This document shows positions 15,756-23,994 of a stretch of DNA of 35,012 bases, one piece after another. Position 1 is the stretch's first letter, and every line of letters starts with the position of its first letter. The translations under genes and the position numbers were made by a program. The notes beneath the pieces are model-generated. The model was not told the origin of the DNA and made no database searches. It saw only the letters and a list, made by a program, of their open reading frames with translations. Origin of the DNA: Deltaproteobacteria bacterium (GTDB lineage Bacteria > Desulfobacterota > GWC2-55-46); assembly GCA_016212705.1 (NCBI GenBank), contig JACREU010000015.1, positions 1-35,012 of the forward strand, read 5' to 3'.

Positions 15756-16907
15756 ATGAAGGGAACTGATAACATACTCAAATACGATATAACGTCGTTT
15801 GCGGAGAGGCTCGACCTCGTTGGGCTTTTTATAATGGCCGTTGCGCTCCCGCTCTCCGAAGGCGCCAAGAACATCGGTTTCGCCGTAGCCGTGCTCGGCT
15901 TTCTCCTGTCATTCCGGAGGAATAGGGGGCTCGTCGTCACCGCCTTCGGGTTCGGGCTCCTCGCGCTCTTTCTCTCCGGCGCCCTCTCCACAATAACGGC
16001 CCTCGACCAGAAGGCGAGCGTGAAGGGGCTCTGGGACGTCCTCAGGTACGGTATGGTCTTCCTCGTGGCCGCCAACTCCATCGTCACCGAGGGCGAGGGG
16101 AGGGCGGTCATATGGGGCCTCCTCGCCTCCCTTGCCATGGGCGGGCTCTGGGGGGCGTCCGCGATGCAGTGGACGGGAAAGCCCCTTGAGATACTCTCGC
16201 TCGGCCACTCCAACCATACCGGCATATTCGTCTCGATGGCCGCGGCAATTTCCTTGAGCCTCTTTCTCTTCGGCAGGAGCCGCTCCGAGCGCGTCCTCTT
16301 CGCGTTTGCCACGGTCTTCTTCATGATAATCCTCCTCTTAACGGCGTCGCGCGGGGCCTTCCTCGCCTTTATGGCCGCGGCCGTATCCATCCTCGCTATC
16401 AGGTACTCGTGCTCGAAGGTCAAGGCCGCGGCGCTCCTTGCCGTGCTCGTCATCTGCACGATAGGCTACTTTTATTCGCCCCTCAACGTGAAAAGCGGCG
16501 CATATGACAGCGAACGGTTCAATATCTGGCGGATTTCGATGAGGTCTTTCGAGGCCCACCCGCTCTCCGGGATCGGGCTCAACAATTTTTATCTTTCCAG
16601 CAGCGAGATGACCTTAAGCCATGCCCATAACCTCTATGTCAACACACTCGTCCAGAACGGCGTAATCGGCGCCGTCGCGCTTGCCGCCGTGCTCGGAGGT
16701 GCCGCAACGCTGCTCTGGAAGGCCCGGGGCTTAAGGGGCGCCGACGCCCTCTACGGCAGGTCCGTCTGGTACGGCGCGCTCGGCGTCTATGTTATCGTCA
16801 TTGTGGCCGGGTTGACCAACACGACACTCCATCACGAACACGCGATATTCTTTACCCTCGTCATGGGGTTTCTTGCGGCCGCCAGCCGGACAAGGCGCTC
16901 CGATTGA
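15756..16907 (+). CDS. O-antigen ligase-like membrane protein (Wzy_C / WaaL-like)
   Basis: 383 residues with about ten to twelve hydrophobic segments and a large periplasmic loop near residues 240-300. The loop region carries the Wzy_C hallmarks: LTASRGAFLAF (196-206), RFNIWRISMRSFEAHPL before SGIGLNNF (about 254-278), and SHAHNLYVN (288-296) with the conserved His. These proteins transfer an undecaprenyl-diphosphate-linked glycan to lipid A-core, or polymerise O units. Among core glycosyltransferases the ligase role is favoured, but no O-unit genes (wzx, wbaP) are visible here. An AGAGGG site precedes the ATG. Confidence 0.82.
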   Translation: MKGTDNILKYDITSFAERLDLVGLFIMAVALPLSEGAKNIGFAVAVLGFLLSFRRNRGLVVTAFGFGLLALFLSGALSTITALDQKASVKGLWDVLRYGMVFLVAANSIVTEGEGRAVIWGLLASLAMGGLWGASAMQWTGKPLEILSLGHSNHTGIFVSMAAAISLSLFLFGRSRSERVLFAFATVFFMIILLLTASRGAFLAFMAAAVSILAIRYSCSKVKAAALLAVLVICTIGYFYSPLNVKSGAYDSERFNIWRISMRSFEAHPLSGIGLNNFYLSSSEMTLSHAHNLYVNTLVQNGVIGAVALAAVLGGAATLLWKARGLRGADALYGRSVWYGALGVYVIVIVAGLTNTTLHHEHAIFFTLVMGFLAAASRTRRSD

Positions 16908-16992
16908 CCGGGGGCGCCCTGATAGCGATATTCCGCGCCCCCGCTCTTCCTTCCATAAGGCGCGCCGGTGTCTTTTTTTGGACGGGCCGGAG

Positions 16993-18036
16993 ATGAAAAA
17001 GGCGCTCTTCATAAGGAGGGACAACATCGGGGACCTCGTATGCACTACACCGGCCATAAGGGCTTTTAAAGACGCCCACCCGGAGTGCAGTGTCTCTGTC
17101 CTCGTAAACTCCTACAACGCCGAAGTCGTCGCCAACAACCCTGACGTGGACAAGGTATTCGTCTATGAGAAGGCTAAGCACTCGGGCGCGGCGCTATCCT
17201 CGCACTTGAAGAACCTCGCGCTCTTCATGCGCCTCCGGAGAGAGAGGTTCGATGTGGCCTTCGCCTGCAGCTACGACTATTCGCAGAGGGCGGCGAGGCT
17301 CGCCTTCCTCTCCGGCGCGCGCCTCAGGGTCGGCTACGCGACGGCAAAGGACGCCTCGGCCAGGATATTCCTCAATTGCCCGCTCCCGGCCCCGCCGGAC
17401 GGCCTGCACGAGGTCGAGGGGATAATCGGGCTCCTTGGACCTTTCGGGGTCAAGGGCACTGCGCCGAAGATGGTATTGAACCCCCTCCCGTCCGAAAGGG
17501 AGAAGGCGCTCCTTTATCTGAAGCGGCTCGGGCTTAAGGACCCCGAAGACGCCGTGATATTCCAGATAAGCTCGAGGAAGCCCGAGAACAGGTGGCCCGT
17601 CGAGAGGTATAAAGAGCTCGCAACCCTTATTGACGACCGCCTCAAACTCCCGGTCATACTCCTTTGGTCGCCTGGCGACTCCAGAAATAAGTTTCATCCA
17701 GGAGACGACGAGGCGGCCGAGTGGCTCATCTCAAACATGAAGACGAGGCCTTATCCATACAGGACGGAGAGCCTCTCGGAACTTGTGGCGGTCATGAGTT
17801 TCGGGGCCGTAGCCGTCACCCCGGACGGGGGCGCGATGCACATGGCCGCGGCGCTCGGAAAGCCCGTCGTCGCGGTCTGGGGCTCGACCGACCCGGCAAA
17901 GTGGGCGCCCTGGGGCGTTCGCCACCGCATACTCCAGAAGGGGTCGCTGAAGGCAAGCGACGTCACCGCGGAAGAGGCCTTCTCCGCCCTCCTCGCGCTC
18001 TTGTCAGGCGCGGGGCACAAGGGGGGATTGAAGTGA
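16993..18036 (+). CDS. divergent GT9 glycosyltransferase
   Basis: 347 residues from the ATG at 16993. A longer open frame from 16873 overlaps the ligase gene and is not preferred. GT9 fold: MKKALFIRRDNIGDLVCTTP with the catalytic Asp, QISSRKPENRWP in the middle, and VTPDGGAMHMAAALGKP in the donor site. The usual DSGPMH is changed to DGGAMH, and the four-cysteine C-terminal pattern of the other four GT9 proteins is absent. It may use another donor or acceptor. The stop overlaps the GTG of the next gene (GTGA). Confidence 0.8.
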   Translation: MKKALFIRRDNIGDLVCTTPAIRAFKDAHPECSVSVLVNSYNAEVVANNPDVDKVFVYEKAKHSGAALSSHLKNLALFMRLRRERFDVAFACSYDYSQRAARLAFLSGARLRVGYATAKDASARIFLNCPLPAPPDGLHEVEGIIGLLGPFGVKGTAPKMVLNPLPSEREKALLYLKRLGLKDPEDAVIFQISSRKPENRWPVERYKELATLIDDRLKLPVILLWSPGDSRNKFHPGDDEAAEWLISNMKTRPYPYRTESLSELVAVMSFGAVAVTPDGGAMHMAAALGKPVVAVWGSTDPAKWAPWGVRHRILQKGSLKASDVTAEEAFSALLALLSGAGHKGGLK

Positions 18037-19157
18037 GGATCGGTCTCGTCAGGATGAGGTACACGCCTTTTGGCGGGGCAGAGGTCTTCTTGAAGAGGTT
18101 CATCACGAAGCTCCTGGAGCGCGGGCACAGGCTCGACGTCTTTTCGTCCTCGTGGGAGGAGGAAAAGGGCGTCACGGTCCATAAGATCGACGCCGGGGGG
18201 CCGGCGTTTCTCCGCCCCTGGAGGTTCGCTACGAACGTCGCGAGAGAGGTCGGAAGGGTGAGGCCGGATATCACTTTGAGCCTCGAGCGGACGTTCTCGC
18301 AGGAGATATACCGCGCCGGCGACGGTTGCCACAGGGAGTGGCTCATACAGAGGGGGAAGCGCTCCGGGGCGTTAAAGAGGGCGTCGCTCTCTTTGAGCCC
18401 CAAACACAAGGTCCTGCTCGCCCTCGAAGAGAGGCTTTTCAAGGGCCCTGGGCTTAAAGCCGTCGTCGCGAATTCGAAGAGGGTAAAGGACGAGATTATA
18501 AGGCATTATGGTTTGCCTGCCGAAAAGATATGTGTTATATACAACGGGATAGACGCCACGGCCTTTGAGCCTGATGAGGCCGAGAGGGCGCGGCTCCGCA
18601 GGTCTTTCGGGGCCGACGAGGAGACGGTCGTCTGCCTCTTCACGGGCTCAGGTTTCGAGCGGAAGGGTTTAGCCGTAGCCATAAGGGCGCTGGCCCTCCT
18701 TAAGGACAAGGGGGACATAAGGCTCGTCGTTATAGGAAAGGGGTCGGTCTCCCCTTATCTGGAAGAGGCCAAAAAACTCGGGGTCTCGGAGAGGGTGGTG
18801 TTCATGGGGCCGGTCGAGGGGGCTTCCCGTTACTGCCTGGCAGGGGATATATTCGTCCTCCCGACGATCTACGAGCCCTTCAGCAACGCGTGCCTGGAGG
18901 CGATGGCCGCAGGGCTCCCGGTAGTCACCACGCGCGCTAACGGGGCCTCTGAGATACTTATTGACGGAGAAAGCGGCGGCATAGTCGAAGACCCGGATAA
19001 TCACGAAGAGGTCGCTGCCAAGATTGAGCCCTTCCTCGACAAGTCCTCAAGGCTTACAGCCGGAAGGCTCGCAAGGACCGAAGCGCTTAAACACCCGATG
19101 GAGAGGACCGTAGCGGAATTCCTGGACCTCATGGAGGGGCTTAAGATAACGATATGA
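18033..19157 (+). CDS. GT4 glycosyltransferase, WaaG-like
   Basis: 374 residues from the GTG at 18033, overlapping the previous stop; a run AAGGGGGG lies upstream. A long open frame further upstream lies inside the GT9 gene and is rejected. GT-B fold: an N-terminal acceptor half starting VRIGLVRMRYTPFGGAE, then a C-terminal half with CVIYNGIDATAF, FTGSGFERKGL, and the GT4 donor motif PTIYEPFSNACLEAMAAGLP (E-x7-E). WaaG adds the first glucose of the outer core to heptose II, and the early GDGCHREW stretch is like that family. The ATGA overlap with rfaE1 shows coupling. Confidence 0.85.
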   Translation: MRIGLVRMRYTPFGGAEVFLKRFITKLLERGHRLDVFSSSWEEEKGVTVHKIDAGGPAFLRPWRFATNVAREVGRVRPDITLSLERTFSQEIYRAGDGCHREWLIQRGKRSGALKRASLSLSPKHKVLLALEERLFKGPGLKAVVANSKRVKDEIIRHYGLPAEKICVIYNGIDATAFEPDEAERARLRRSFGADEETVVCLFTGSGFERKGLAVAIRALALLKDKGDIRLVVIGKGSVSPYLEEAKKLGVSERVVFMGPVEGASRYCLAGDIFVLPTIYEPFSNACLEAMAAGLPVVTTRANGASEILIDGESGGIVEDPDNHEEVAAKIEPFLDKSSRLTAGRLARTEALKHPMERTVAEFLDLMEGLKITI

Positions 19158-20158
19158 GACACCTGTTAAGTCATAAAAGGGCGAGGGCGATAATCGAGCG
19201 GTTCCGGGAGGCGCGTCTCCTCGTTATCGGCGACCTCATAATGGACCACTTCATATGGGGCAAGGTGCGCCGCATTTCCCCCGAGGCCCCGGTCCCGGTC
19301 GTCGAGGTCACATCCGAATCCCTCATGCTCGGCGGCTCGGCCAACGTCGTCAACAACATACACTCGCTCGGCGGAAAGTCCCTCGTGACGGGTGTGGTCG
19401 GCAGGGACGACGACGGCAGGAAGCTCATGGCCGCGCTCAAAGACAAGGGGATACCGACCGAGGGGATCATAGCCGATTCCAGAAGGCCGACTACCATAAA
19501 GACAAGGGTCATAGCCCACAACCAGCAGGTCGTCCGCTTCGACAGGGAGAAGAAGGACCGGATAGAGCCGGACTCCACCGCCAGGGTCTTCAATTACGTA
19601 AAAAAGGCGATGAGAAACTCCGACCTCGTCATAATATCGGACTACGCAAAGGGGCTCATAACCGAGTCCCTCGTCGAGGACACGGTCGAGGCGGCAAGGA
19701 AGCTCGGCAGGCCCGTGGCCGTAGACCCTAAGGTCGAGCACTTCGATTATTACAGGGGCGTTTCCATCGTGACGCCGAATAACCTCGAGGCCTCGCTCGC
19801 CTCAGGCGTTGAGATAACCGACGACGCCTCGCTCCACAGGGCCGGGGAGGTCCTCTTCAACAAGATCGGGTGCGAAGCGCTCCTAATTACGCGCGGCGAG
19901 AACGGGATGAGCCTGTTTGAGCCGGATTCCGAGACCCATATACCGACGGTCGCGCAGGAGGTCTTTGACGTAAGCGGCGCCGGGGATACCGTCATCGGCG
20001 CGCTCGGCCTCGCGCTCGCCTCAGGGGCGTCCTATAAGGAGGCCTCGGTCATAGCGAACTTCGCGGCCGGGGTCGTCGTCGGCAAGGTCGGCACCGCGAC
20101 GGTCGCGCCGGACGAGCTCGTCATGGCGATAGAGGCCGGCCTCAGGAAGTCGAGATGA
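19154..20158 (+). CDS. rfaE1: D-glycero-beta-D-manno-heptose-7-phosphate kinase (RfaE domain I / HldA)
   Basis: A PfkB-family kinase making heptose 1,7-bisphosphate in the cytosol, the substrate of GmhB. 334 residues, i.e. only the kinase half of E. coli HldE; the ADP-transferase half (HldC/RfaE2) is absent and not elsewhere in the window. Visible: GDLIMDHFIWG (26-36), SPEAPVPVVEV, GGSANVVNNI (60-69), and the ATP/catalytic motif DVSGAGDT (272-279) with base Asp278. The ATGA overlap with the WaaG-like gene makes it the last coupled gene of the LPS cluster. Confidence 0.92.
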   Translation: MRHLLSHKRARAIIERFREARLLVIGDLIMDHFIWGKVRRISPEAPVPVVEVTSESLMLGGSANVVNNIHSLGGKSLVTGVVGRDDDGRKLMAALKDKGIPTEGIIADSRRPTTIKTRVIAHNQQVVRFDREKKDRIEPDSTARVFNYVKKAMRNSDLVIISDYAKGLITESLVEDTVEAARKLGRPVAVDPKVEHFDYYRGVSIVTPNNLEASLASGVEITDDASLHRAGEVLFNKIGCEALLITRGENGMSLFEPDSETHIPTVAQEVFDVSGAGDTVIGALGLALASGASYKEASVIANFAAGVVVGKVGTATVAPDELVMAIEAGLRKSR

Positions 20159-20238
20159 TTGCGCGAGCGAACTCGATGCCGCAATCTGATATATGTATTC
20201 ACGGCTGATGCCCGGCTTTTCCAGGAGGTCTTCAATAG

Positions 20239-21111
20239 ATGGCTAAATCAATGACCGGCTACGGCCGGGGGGATATCCTTATCGGCGCGGACGCCTTTGC
20301 CGTCGAGGCGAAGGCGCTGAACCACAGGTTCATCGACATAAGCCTGCGCATGCCCGAGAGGTTCTACCAGTTCGAGGGAAAGATAAGGGACGAGGTAAAA
20401 AAGAGGTTCTCAAGGGGCGCGTTCTCGATATTCGTAAACGCGGTCTCTGCCGAGGCCCCGGCGTTGAAGCTCAACCTGCCGCTCGCCAGGGCCTATATGG
20501 ACGCCGCCGAGGACGTGAAAAAGGAATTCGGTCTTAAGGGCGCGCTCGATATCGAGACGCTCTTCAGGCTGAAGGACATATTCACCGTCGAGAAAAAGGA
20601 TGCTGTCGCTGAAAAAGACTGGGAGAGCGTGCAGAAGGGCTTCGACGAGGCCTTTGATAAGCTCTCGGCGTGGAGGGTCGCCGAAGGCAAGGCTTTAAAG
20701 GCCGACCTCTTTGCCATGATAGACACGCTCGTCGGGCTCCTCTCCAGGATCGAGGCGCGGGCCCCGCAGGTGCTTGAGGCGTACAGGCAGAGGCTCAAGG
20801 AAGAGATGGAGAAGTTCCTGAAGGACCGTGTGGACGAGTCCCGCATACTTCTTGAAGCGGCCGTTTTCGCGGACAGGACGGCCGTAAGCGAGGAGATAGT
20901 GAGGCTTAAAAGCCACCTCGATATGTTCAGGGGGTACCTGAGGGTGGTGGACGAGCCGGTCGGCAAAAGGCTCGACTTCCTCTGCCAGGAGATCGGCCGC
21001 GAGATAAACACCATCGGGTCGAAACCGAGCGATGTGCATATTACCCAGATAGTGGTCGAGATGAAGGGCGAGGCGGAAAAGATAAGGGAGCAGGTCCAGA
21101 ACATAGAGTAG
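20239..21111 (+). CDS. yicC: YicC-family endoribonuclease / RNA-binding protein
   Basis: 290 residues, full length for the family. N-terminal MAKSMTGYGRG and the C-terminal DUF1732 region with GREINTIGSK and ITQIVVEMKGEAEKIREQVQN are diagnostic. E. coli YicC has been described as an endoribonuclease affecting small RNA turnover; most family members remain functionally open. AGGAGGT at 20223-20229 lies 9 bases before the ATG. The gene order yicC-gmk-rpoZ is widespread; here the small RemA/DUF370 gene often found between yicC and gmk is missing. Confidence 0.9.
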   Translation: MAKSMTGYGRGDILIGADAFAVEAKALNHRFIDISLRMPERFYQFEGKIRDEVKKRFSRGAFSIFVNAVSAEAPALKLNLPLARAYMDAAEDVKKEFGLKGALDIETLFRLKDIFTVEKKDAVAEKDWESVQKGFDEAFDKLSAWRVAEGKALKADLFAMIDTLVGLLSRIEARAPQVLEAYRQRLKEEMEKFLKDRVDESRILLEAAVFADRTAVSEEIVRLKSHLDMFRGYLRVVDEPVGKRLDFLCQEIGREINTIGSKPSDVHITQIVVEMKGEAEKIREQVQNIE

Positions 21112-21171
21112 CGGGGCGGCGCAGGGCAGGGGCTTTCAGGTTTGATAAATCCATTACGCTAACCAAAATAC

Positions 21172-21786
21172 ATGGGCGGCATACCATTCATAGTATCGGC
21201 CCCTTCCGGCGCGGGAAAGACCACCCTTTGCAAGAAGGCGGTTGATTTTTTTCCGGATCTGAGGCATTCTATCTCGTACACTACGCGCCTGCCTAGGGCC
21301 GGCGAGGTGAACGGCGTGGACTACTGGTTCATTGAGGACCGGGTCTTCGACGAGATGATAGCGAGGGGCGAGTTCCTTGAGTACGCAGGGGTCTACGGCA
21401 AGAGGTACGGGACCTCGAAAAAAGACCTCGACCACCTCCTCTGCGAAGGCTTGAGCGTCATACTCGAGATCGACATCCAGGGCGCGGACCAGATAAGGGA
21501 GAAAATTCCCGGCGCAGTAGGCGTATTCATACTGCCGCCTTCCATTGAGGCGTGCAGGGTGAGGCTCAGGCAACGCGGCAAGGACTCCACGGAAGAGATA
21601 GAGAAGAGGCTCAGCATCGCCCTTGAAGAGGTAAAGAGGGCGCCCCTTTACGATTATATCATCATAAACGACGACCTCGAGGCGGCCTTTGAGCGCTTCA
21701 AGTCAATCGTCGCCGCGGAAAAGGCGCGGACCCCGAGGATGCTGGAGGCTGTCTCCGGCATATTCGGGGCCGCAACCGAAAAATAA
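21172..21786 (+). CDS. gmk: guanylate kinase
   Basis: Phosphorylates GMP to GDP with ATP in the cytosol. 204 residues, normal size. The P-loop is SAPSGAGKTT (9-18). The GMP-binding part is visible as ISYTTRLPRAGEVNGVDYWF and EFLEYAGVYGKRYGT, the Walker B region as VILEIDIQGA, and the lid as RLRQRGKDS. The ribosome site is poor: no clear GGAGG before the ATG at 21172. The gap from yicC is 60 bases and no terminator is seen, so they are probably co-transcribed with rpoZ. Confidence 0.95.
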   Translation: MGGIPFIVSAPSGAGKTTLCKKAVDFFPDLRHSISYTTRLPRAGEVNGVDYWFIEDRVFDEMIARGEFLEYAGVYGKRYGTSKKDLDHLLCEGLSVILEIDIQGADQIREKIPGAVGVFILPPSIEACRVRLRQRGKDSTEEIEKRLSIALEEVKRAPLYDYIIINDDLEAAFERFKSIVAAEKARTPRMLEAVSGIFGAATEK

Positions 21787-21814
21787 GACAGGTTTAATAA
21801 AGAGGAGAATATAC

Positions 21815-22030
21815 ATGGCAAGGATAACCGTTGAGGACTGCCTTAAGAAGGTGCCGAGCCGTTTTACGCTCGTACACCTCGCCTCCCAGAGGGCGAGGAC
21901 GCTCATAAAGGGCGCGCCCTCGATAATCAAGACCGAGAACAAGTCGGTCGTTACCGCGCTTAGAGAGGTCGCGGCAGGGTTTATCACCGTAGCGGATACC
22001 GCAAAGAAAAAGGGCGAACTCTCCGAGTAA
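21815..22030 (+). CDS. rpoZ: RNA polymerase omega subunit
   Basis: 71 residues starting MARITVEDCLKKVPSRF, with the conserved LVHLASQRARTL helix and ENKSVVTALREVAAG, typical of omega. It assists assembly of the beta' subunit and, in some bacteria, ppGpp binding. AGAGGAG at 21801-21807 lies 7 bases before the ATG; a longer frame from 21689 overlaps gmk and is rejected. It is the last gene of the yicC-gmk-rpoZ unit and is followed after 12 bases by a strong terminator. Confidence 0.93.
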   Translation: MARITVEDCLKKVPSRFTLVHLASQRARTLIKGAPSIIKTENKSVVTALREVAAGFITVADTAKKKGELSE

Positions 22031-22042
22031 GCCTTTATGTGT

Positions 22043-22073
22043 AAATCCGCCCCTCAGGGGGCGGATTTTTTTT
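22043..22073 (+). terminator. intrinsic terminator after rpoZ
   Basis: An 11-bp perfect stem, AAATCCGCCCC (22043-22053) with GGGGCGGATTT (22058-22068), encloses a TCAG loop, followed by T's to 22073. It ends the gmk/rpoZ transcript. The next gene's open frame begins only 4 bases later, which argues that translation of that gene starts further downstream, behind its own promoter. Confidence 0.93.
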
Positions 22074-22148
22074 GCAGTGGCTGATTCTGCTCCTTCGATC
22101 CTTAGCCAGGCTCTTAATCGGGGCGTTAACCCTCTTTGGGCGTTTAGA

Positions 22149-23990
22149 ATGAGATGCATCATAGAATGGATTAAAGGTCACAGTTACCTGTTCTCATTCC
22201 TTTTTTTCACGGCTTTCTGGTATTCCCTCCTTCTGCTGAACGGCACCCTCTTCGCTGGTTTCCATTTCACTGACGATCATCAGATATTATCCATCGCAAG
22301 CAAGCTACCGGAATCCGGTTTTTTAGATACGCTCCAAGGCATGATCAAAGAAGACCTCCGTATAGGGAGGTTCCGCCCTTTTTATAACCTTCACAGGCTT
22401 TTGGAAATAGGGATATTCGGGACGGATCTCGCGCGCTGGGCCGTTTACAATGGCCTACTTGCTTCTCTGACATCCTTGTTCATGTTTGCGTTCATGAGGG
22501 CCGTCGGGTTTTCAGTGATTGCATCCCTCGTATTCCCGTTGTTTTCACTTGTAGGGACCCATTCAGGCATATGGTGGAGGCTTGGGCCCGCCGAAACCAT
22601 CGGCATGGTTAATTTATCATTGGCGCTCATGTACACGGGGTTAGCTGTCAAAACGCGGTCGCGTCTGAACGGCCTTATCTCCGTTTTATTCATGCTCCTC
22701 ATGTCTCTTTCCAAGGAGACGTTCATCCTTATCATACCGGCGTTGGTCTATATTAAATTATGGAGAGATAAAAAAAGCGGCTGGGCCGAGGCCGTCGGAC
22801 GGAACCTCCATTACATCATCCCGTCAATGGCCGTCTTCACCGGGTTGTTGCTTTTTATAAAATATTTTGTAGGCACTGCCGGGGTCGGCTATGCCGGTTA
22901 CGGCGGATTTGACGTATTCAGGTTCCTGAGCGCCTTTCTCAGGCTCGCCATATTCGGCCACGTATGGATAATCCTGATCGGGCTTGCGCTCGCGGCAGTC
23001 ATGTTTGTAAAAAAAGAGGCGAGCCTCAGTTCATTGGCGGAGTTTGCGGCCCCTTTAGTCCTGTTGTCCCTGATAACGATACCGCAGGCGCTTATATACG
23101 CCAAGTCAGGCATATCCGAGAGGTATCTCTTTCCCGGCATACTCGCGTATGCATTTTTTCTGTCGTATCTCTTGAATTTTCTCGGTAGAAACACGGAGGA
23201 TGGCGCCGCTGAAAGAGGCATCAGGCCTGCTCTGGCATCCGTTTTCGGCTGGATAGCGATCGTGGGCCTTTTATTTGCAGAGCAGATATTCCTGAACCAC
23301 AGGATGTTCAAGGTAGTCTTCGATTCCGAGGCGCTTAGGTACCTTTCGGACATCAGGGCTGTGCCCCCGGCAAGCTTCTTCATGGCGCGGCTCAATGAGT
23401 CGATAAGAAGCACCTGGTTTTTTCCGATTGCGTTAGGCTTTTTTTCAGGTCTTGTCTTTCTCTCGGCAGGCCTCGCAAGGCCTGTCATCAAAAAAATGCT
23501 CAGCAGGTATTCGTTTTATCAGCTTCTGCTGGCCGCCGCCGTGATATTCAATTTAACCGTATGCTTCGACAGGGCGTATACATTCTCGTTCGAGTGCAGG
23601 AATATACAGGACTGGATGAGGTCGATAGAGGAGAACACGGCGGAGGATGGCATGGTCCTTGTCGTCGCGGACCCGATCCGCAATTCCGAATGGGGGATGT
23701 CGATAAAGGCCTATCTGAATCACAAGGCCGGGCGCAATAACCTTTACATCTACCCTCTGAAGGGTGACGGGGCGACAAGGAACGAGGCGAGCCCTTTTGA
23801 ATCGTTCAGTTTAGTTTACGGCGATAAGAGCGTGGACAATGTCCATGATAAACAAGAGATCGGCGCGGTGGCGATTTTTCCGGGGCTGGAAGAAAAGTTC
23901 CTACAAGGGTCTTCCGGGTGGTTTGACCCTTCCGCGTTTGAAAGGTACTTCAATGAATTCGGGTTTGTAAGCTATTATAGGCGAAAGTAA
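22149..23990 (+). CDS. polytopic membrane protein, GT-C glycosyltransferase-like
   Basis: 613 residues from the ATG at 22149. The open frame extends to a GTG at 22077, but that lies right behind a terminator and has no ribosome site. There are about twelve hydrophobic segments. The loop after the first one has FTDDHQILSIA and later GRFRPFYNLHR; an acidic pair here followed by an RP/RF motif is the usual look of GT-C (PMT/GT39-like) enzymes. A soluble C-terminal domain of about 120 residues starts near the motif FSFECRNIQDW. No family can be named with certainty. Codon choice is less GC-biased than in the genes on both sides, suggesting later acquisition. It is convergent with the ABC ATPase gene (4-base gap). 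Confidence 0.6.
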   Translation: MRCIIEWIKGHSYLFSFLFFTAFWYSLLLLNGTLFAGFHFTDDHQILSIASKLPESGFLDTLQGMIKEDLRIGRFRPFYNLHRLLEIGIFGTDLARWAVYNGLLASLTSLFMFAFMRAVGFSVIASLVFPLFSLVGTHSGIWWRLGPAETIGMVNLSLALMYTGLAVKTRSRLNGLISVLFMLLMSLSKETFILIIPALVYIKLWRDKKSGWAEAVGRNLHYIIPSMAVFTGLLLFIKYFVGTAGVGYAGYGGFDVFRFLSAFLRLAIFGHVWIILIGLALAAVMFVKKEASLSSLAEFAAPLVLLSLITIPQALIYAKSGISERYLFPGILAYAFFLSYLLNFLGRNTEDGAAERGIRPALASVFGWIAIVGLLFAEQIFLNHRMFKVVFDSEALRYLSDIRAVPPASFFMARLNESIRSTWFFPIALGFFSGLVFLSAGLARPVIKKMLSRYSFYQLLLAAAVIFNLTVCFDRAYTFSFECRNIQDWMRSIEENTAEDGMVLVVADPIRNSEWGMSIKAYLNHKAGRNNLYIYPLKGDGATRNEASPFESFSLVYGDKSVDNVHDKQEIGAVAIFPGLEEKFLQGSSGWFDPSAFERYFNEFGFVSYYRRK

Positions 23991-23994
23991 ACCG

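Noticed and set aside
17721-18032. Extended N-terminus of the WaaG-like gene from 17721
   Set aside because: It overlaps the GT9 gene by about 300 bases in another frame; the GTG at 18033 gives the standard GT4 N-terminus and overlaps the upstream stop.
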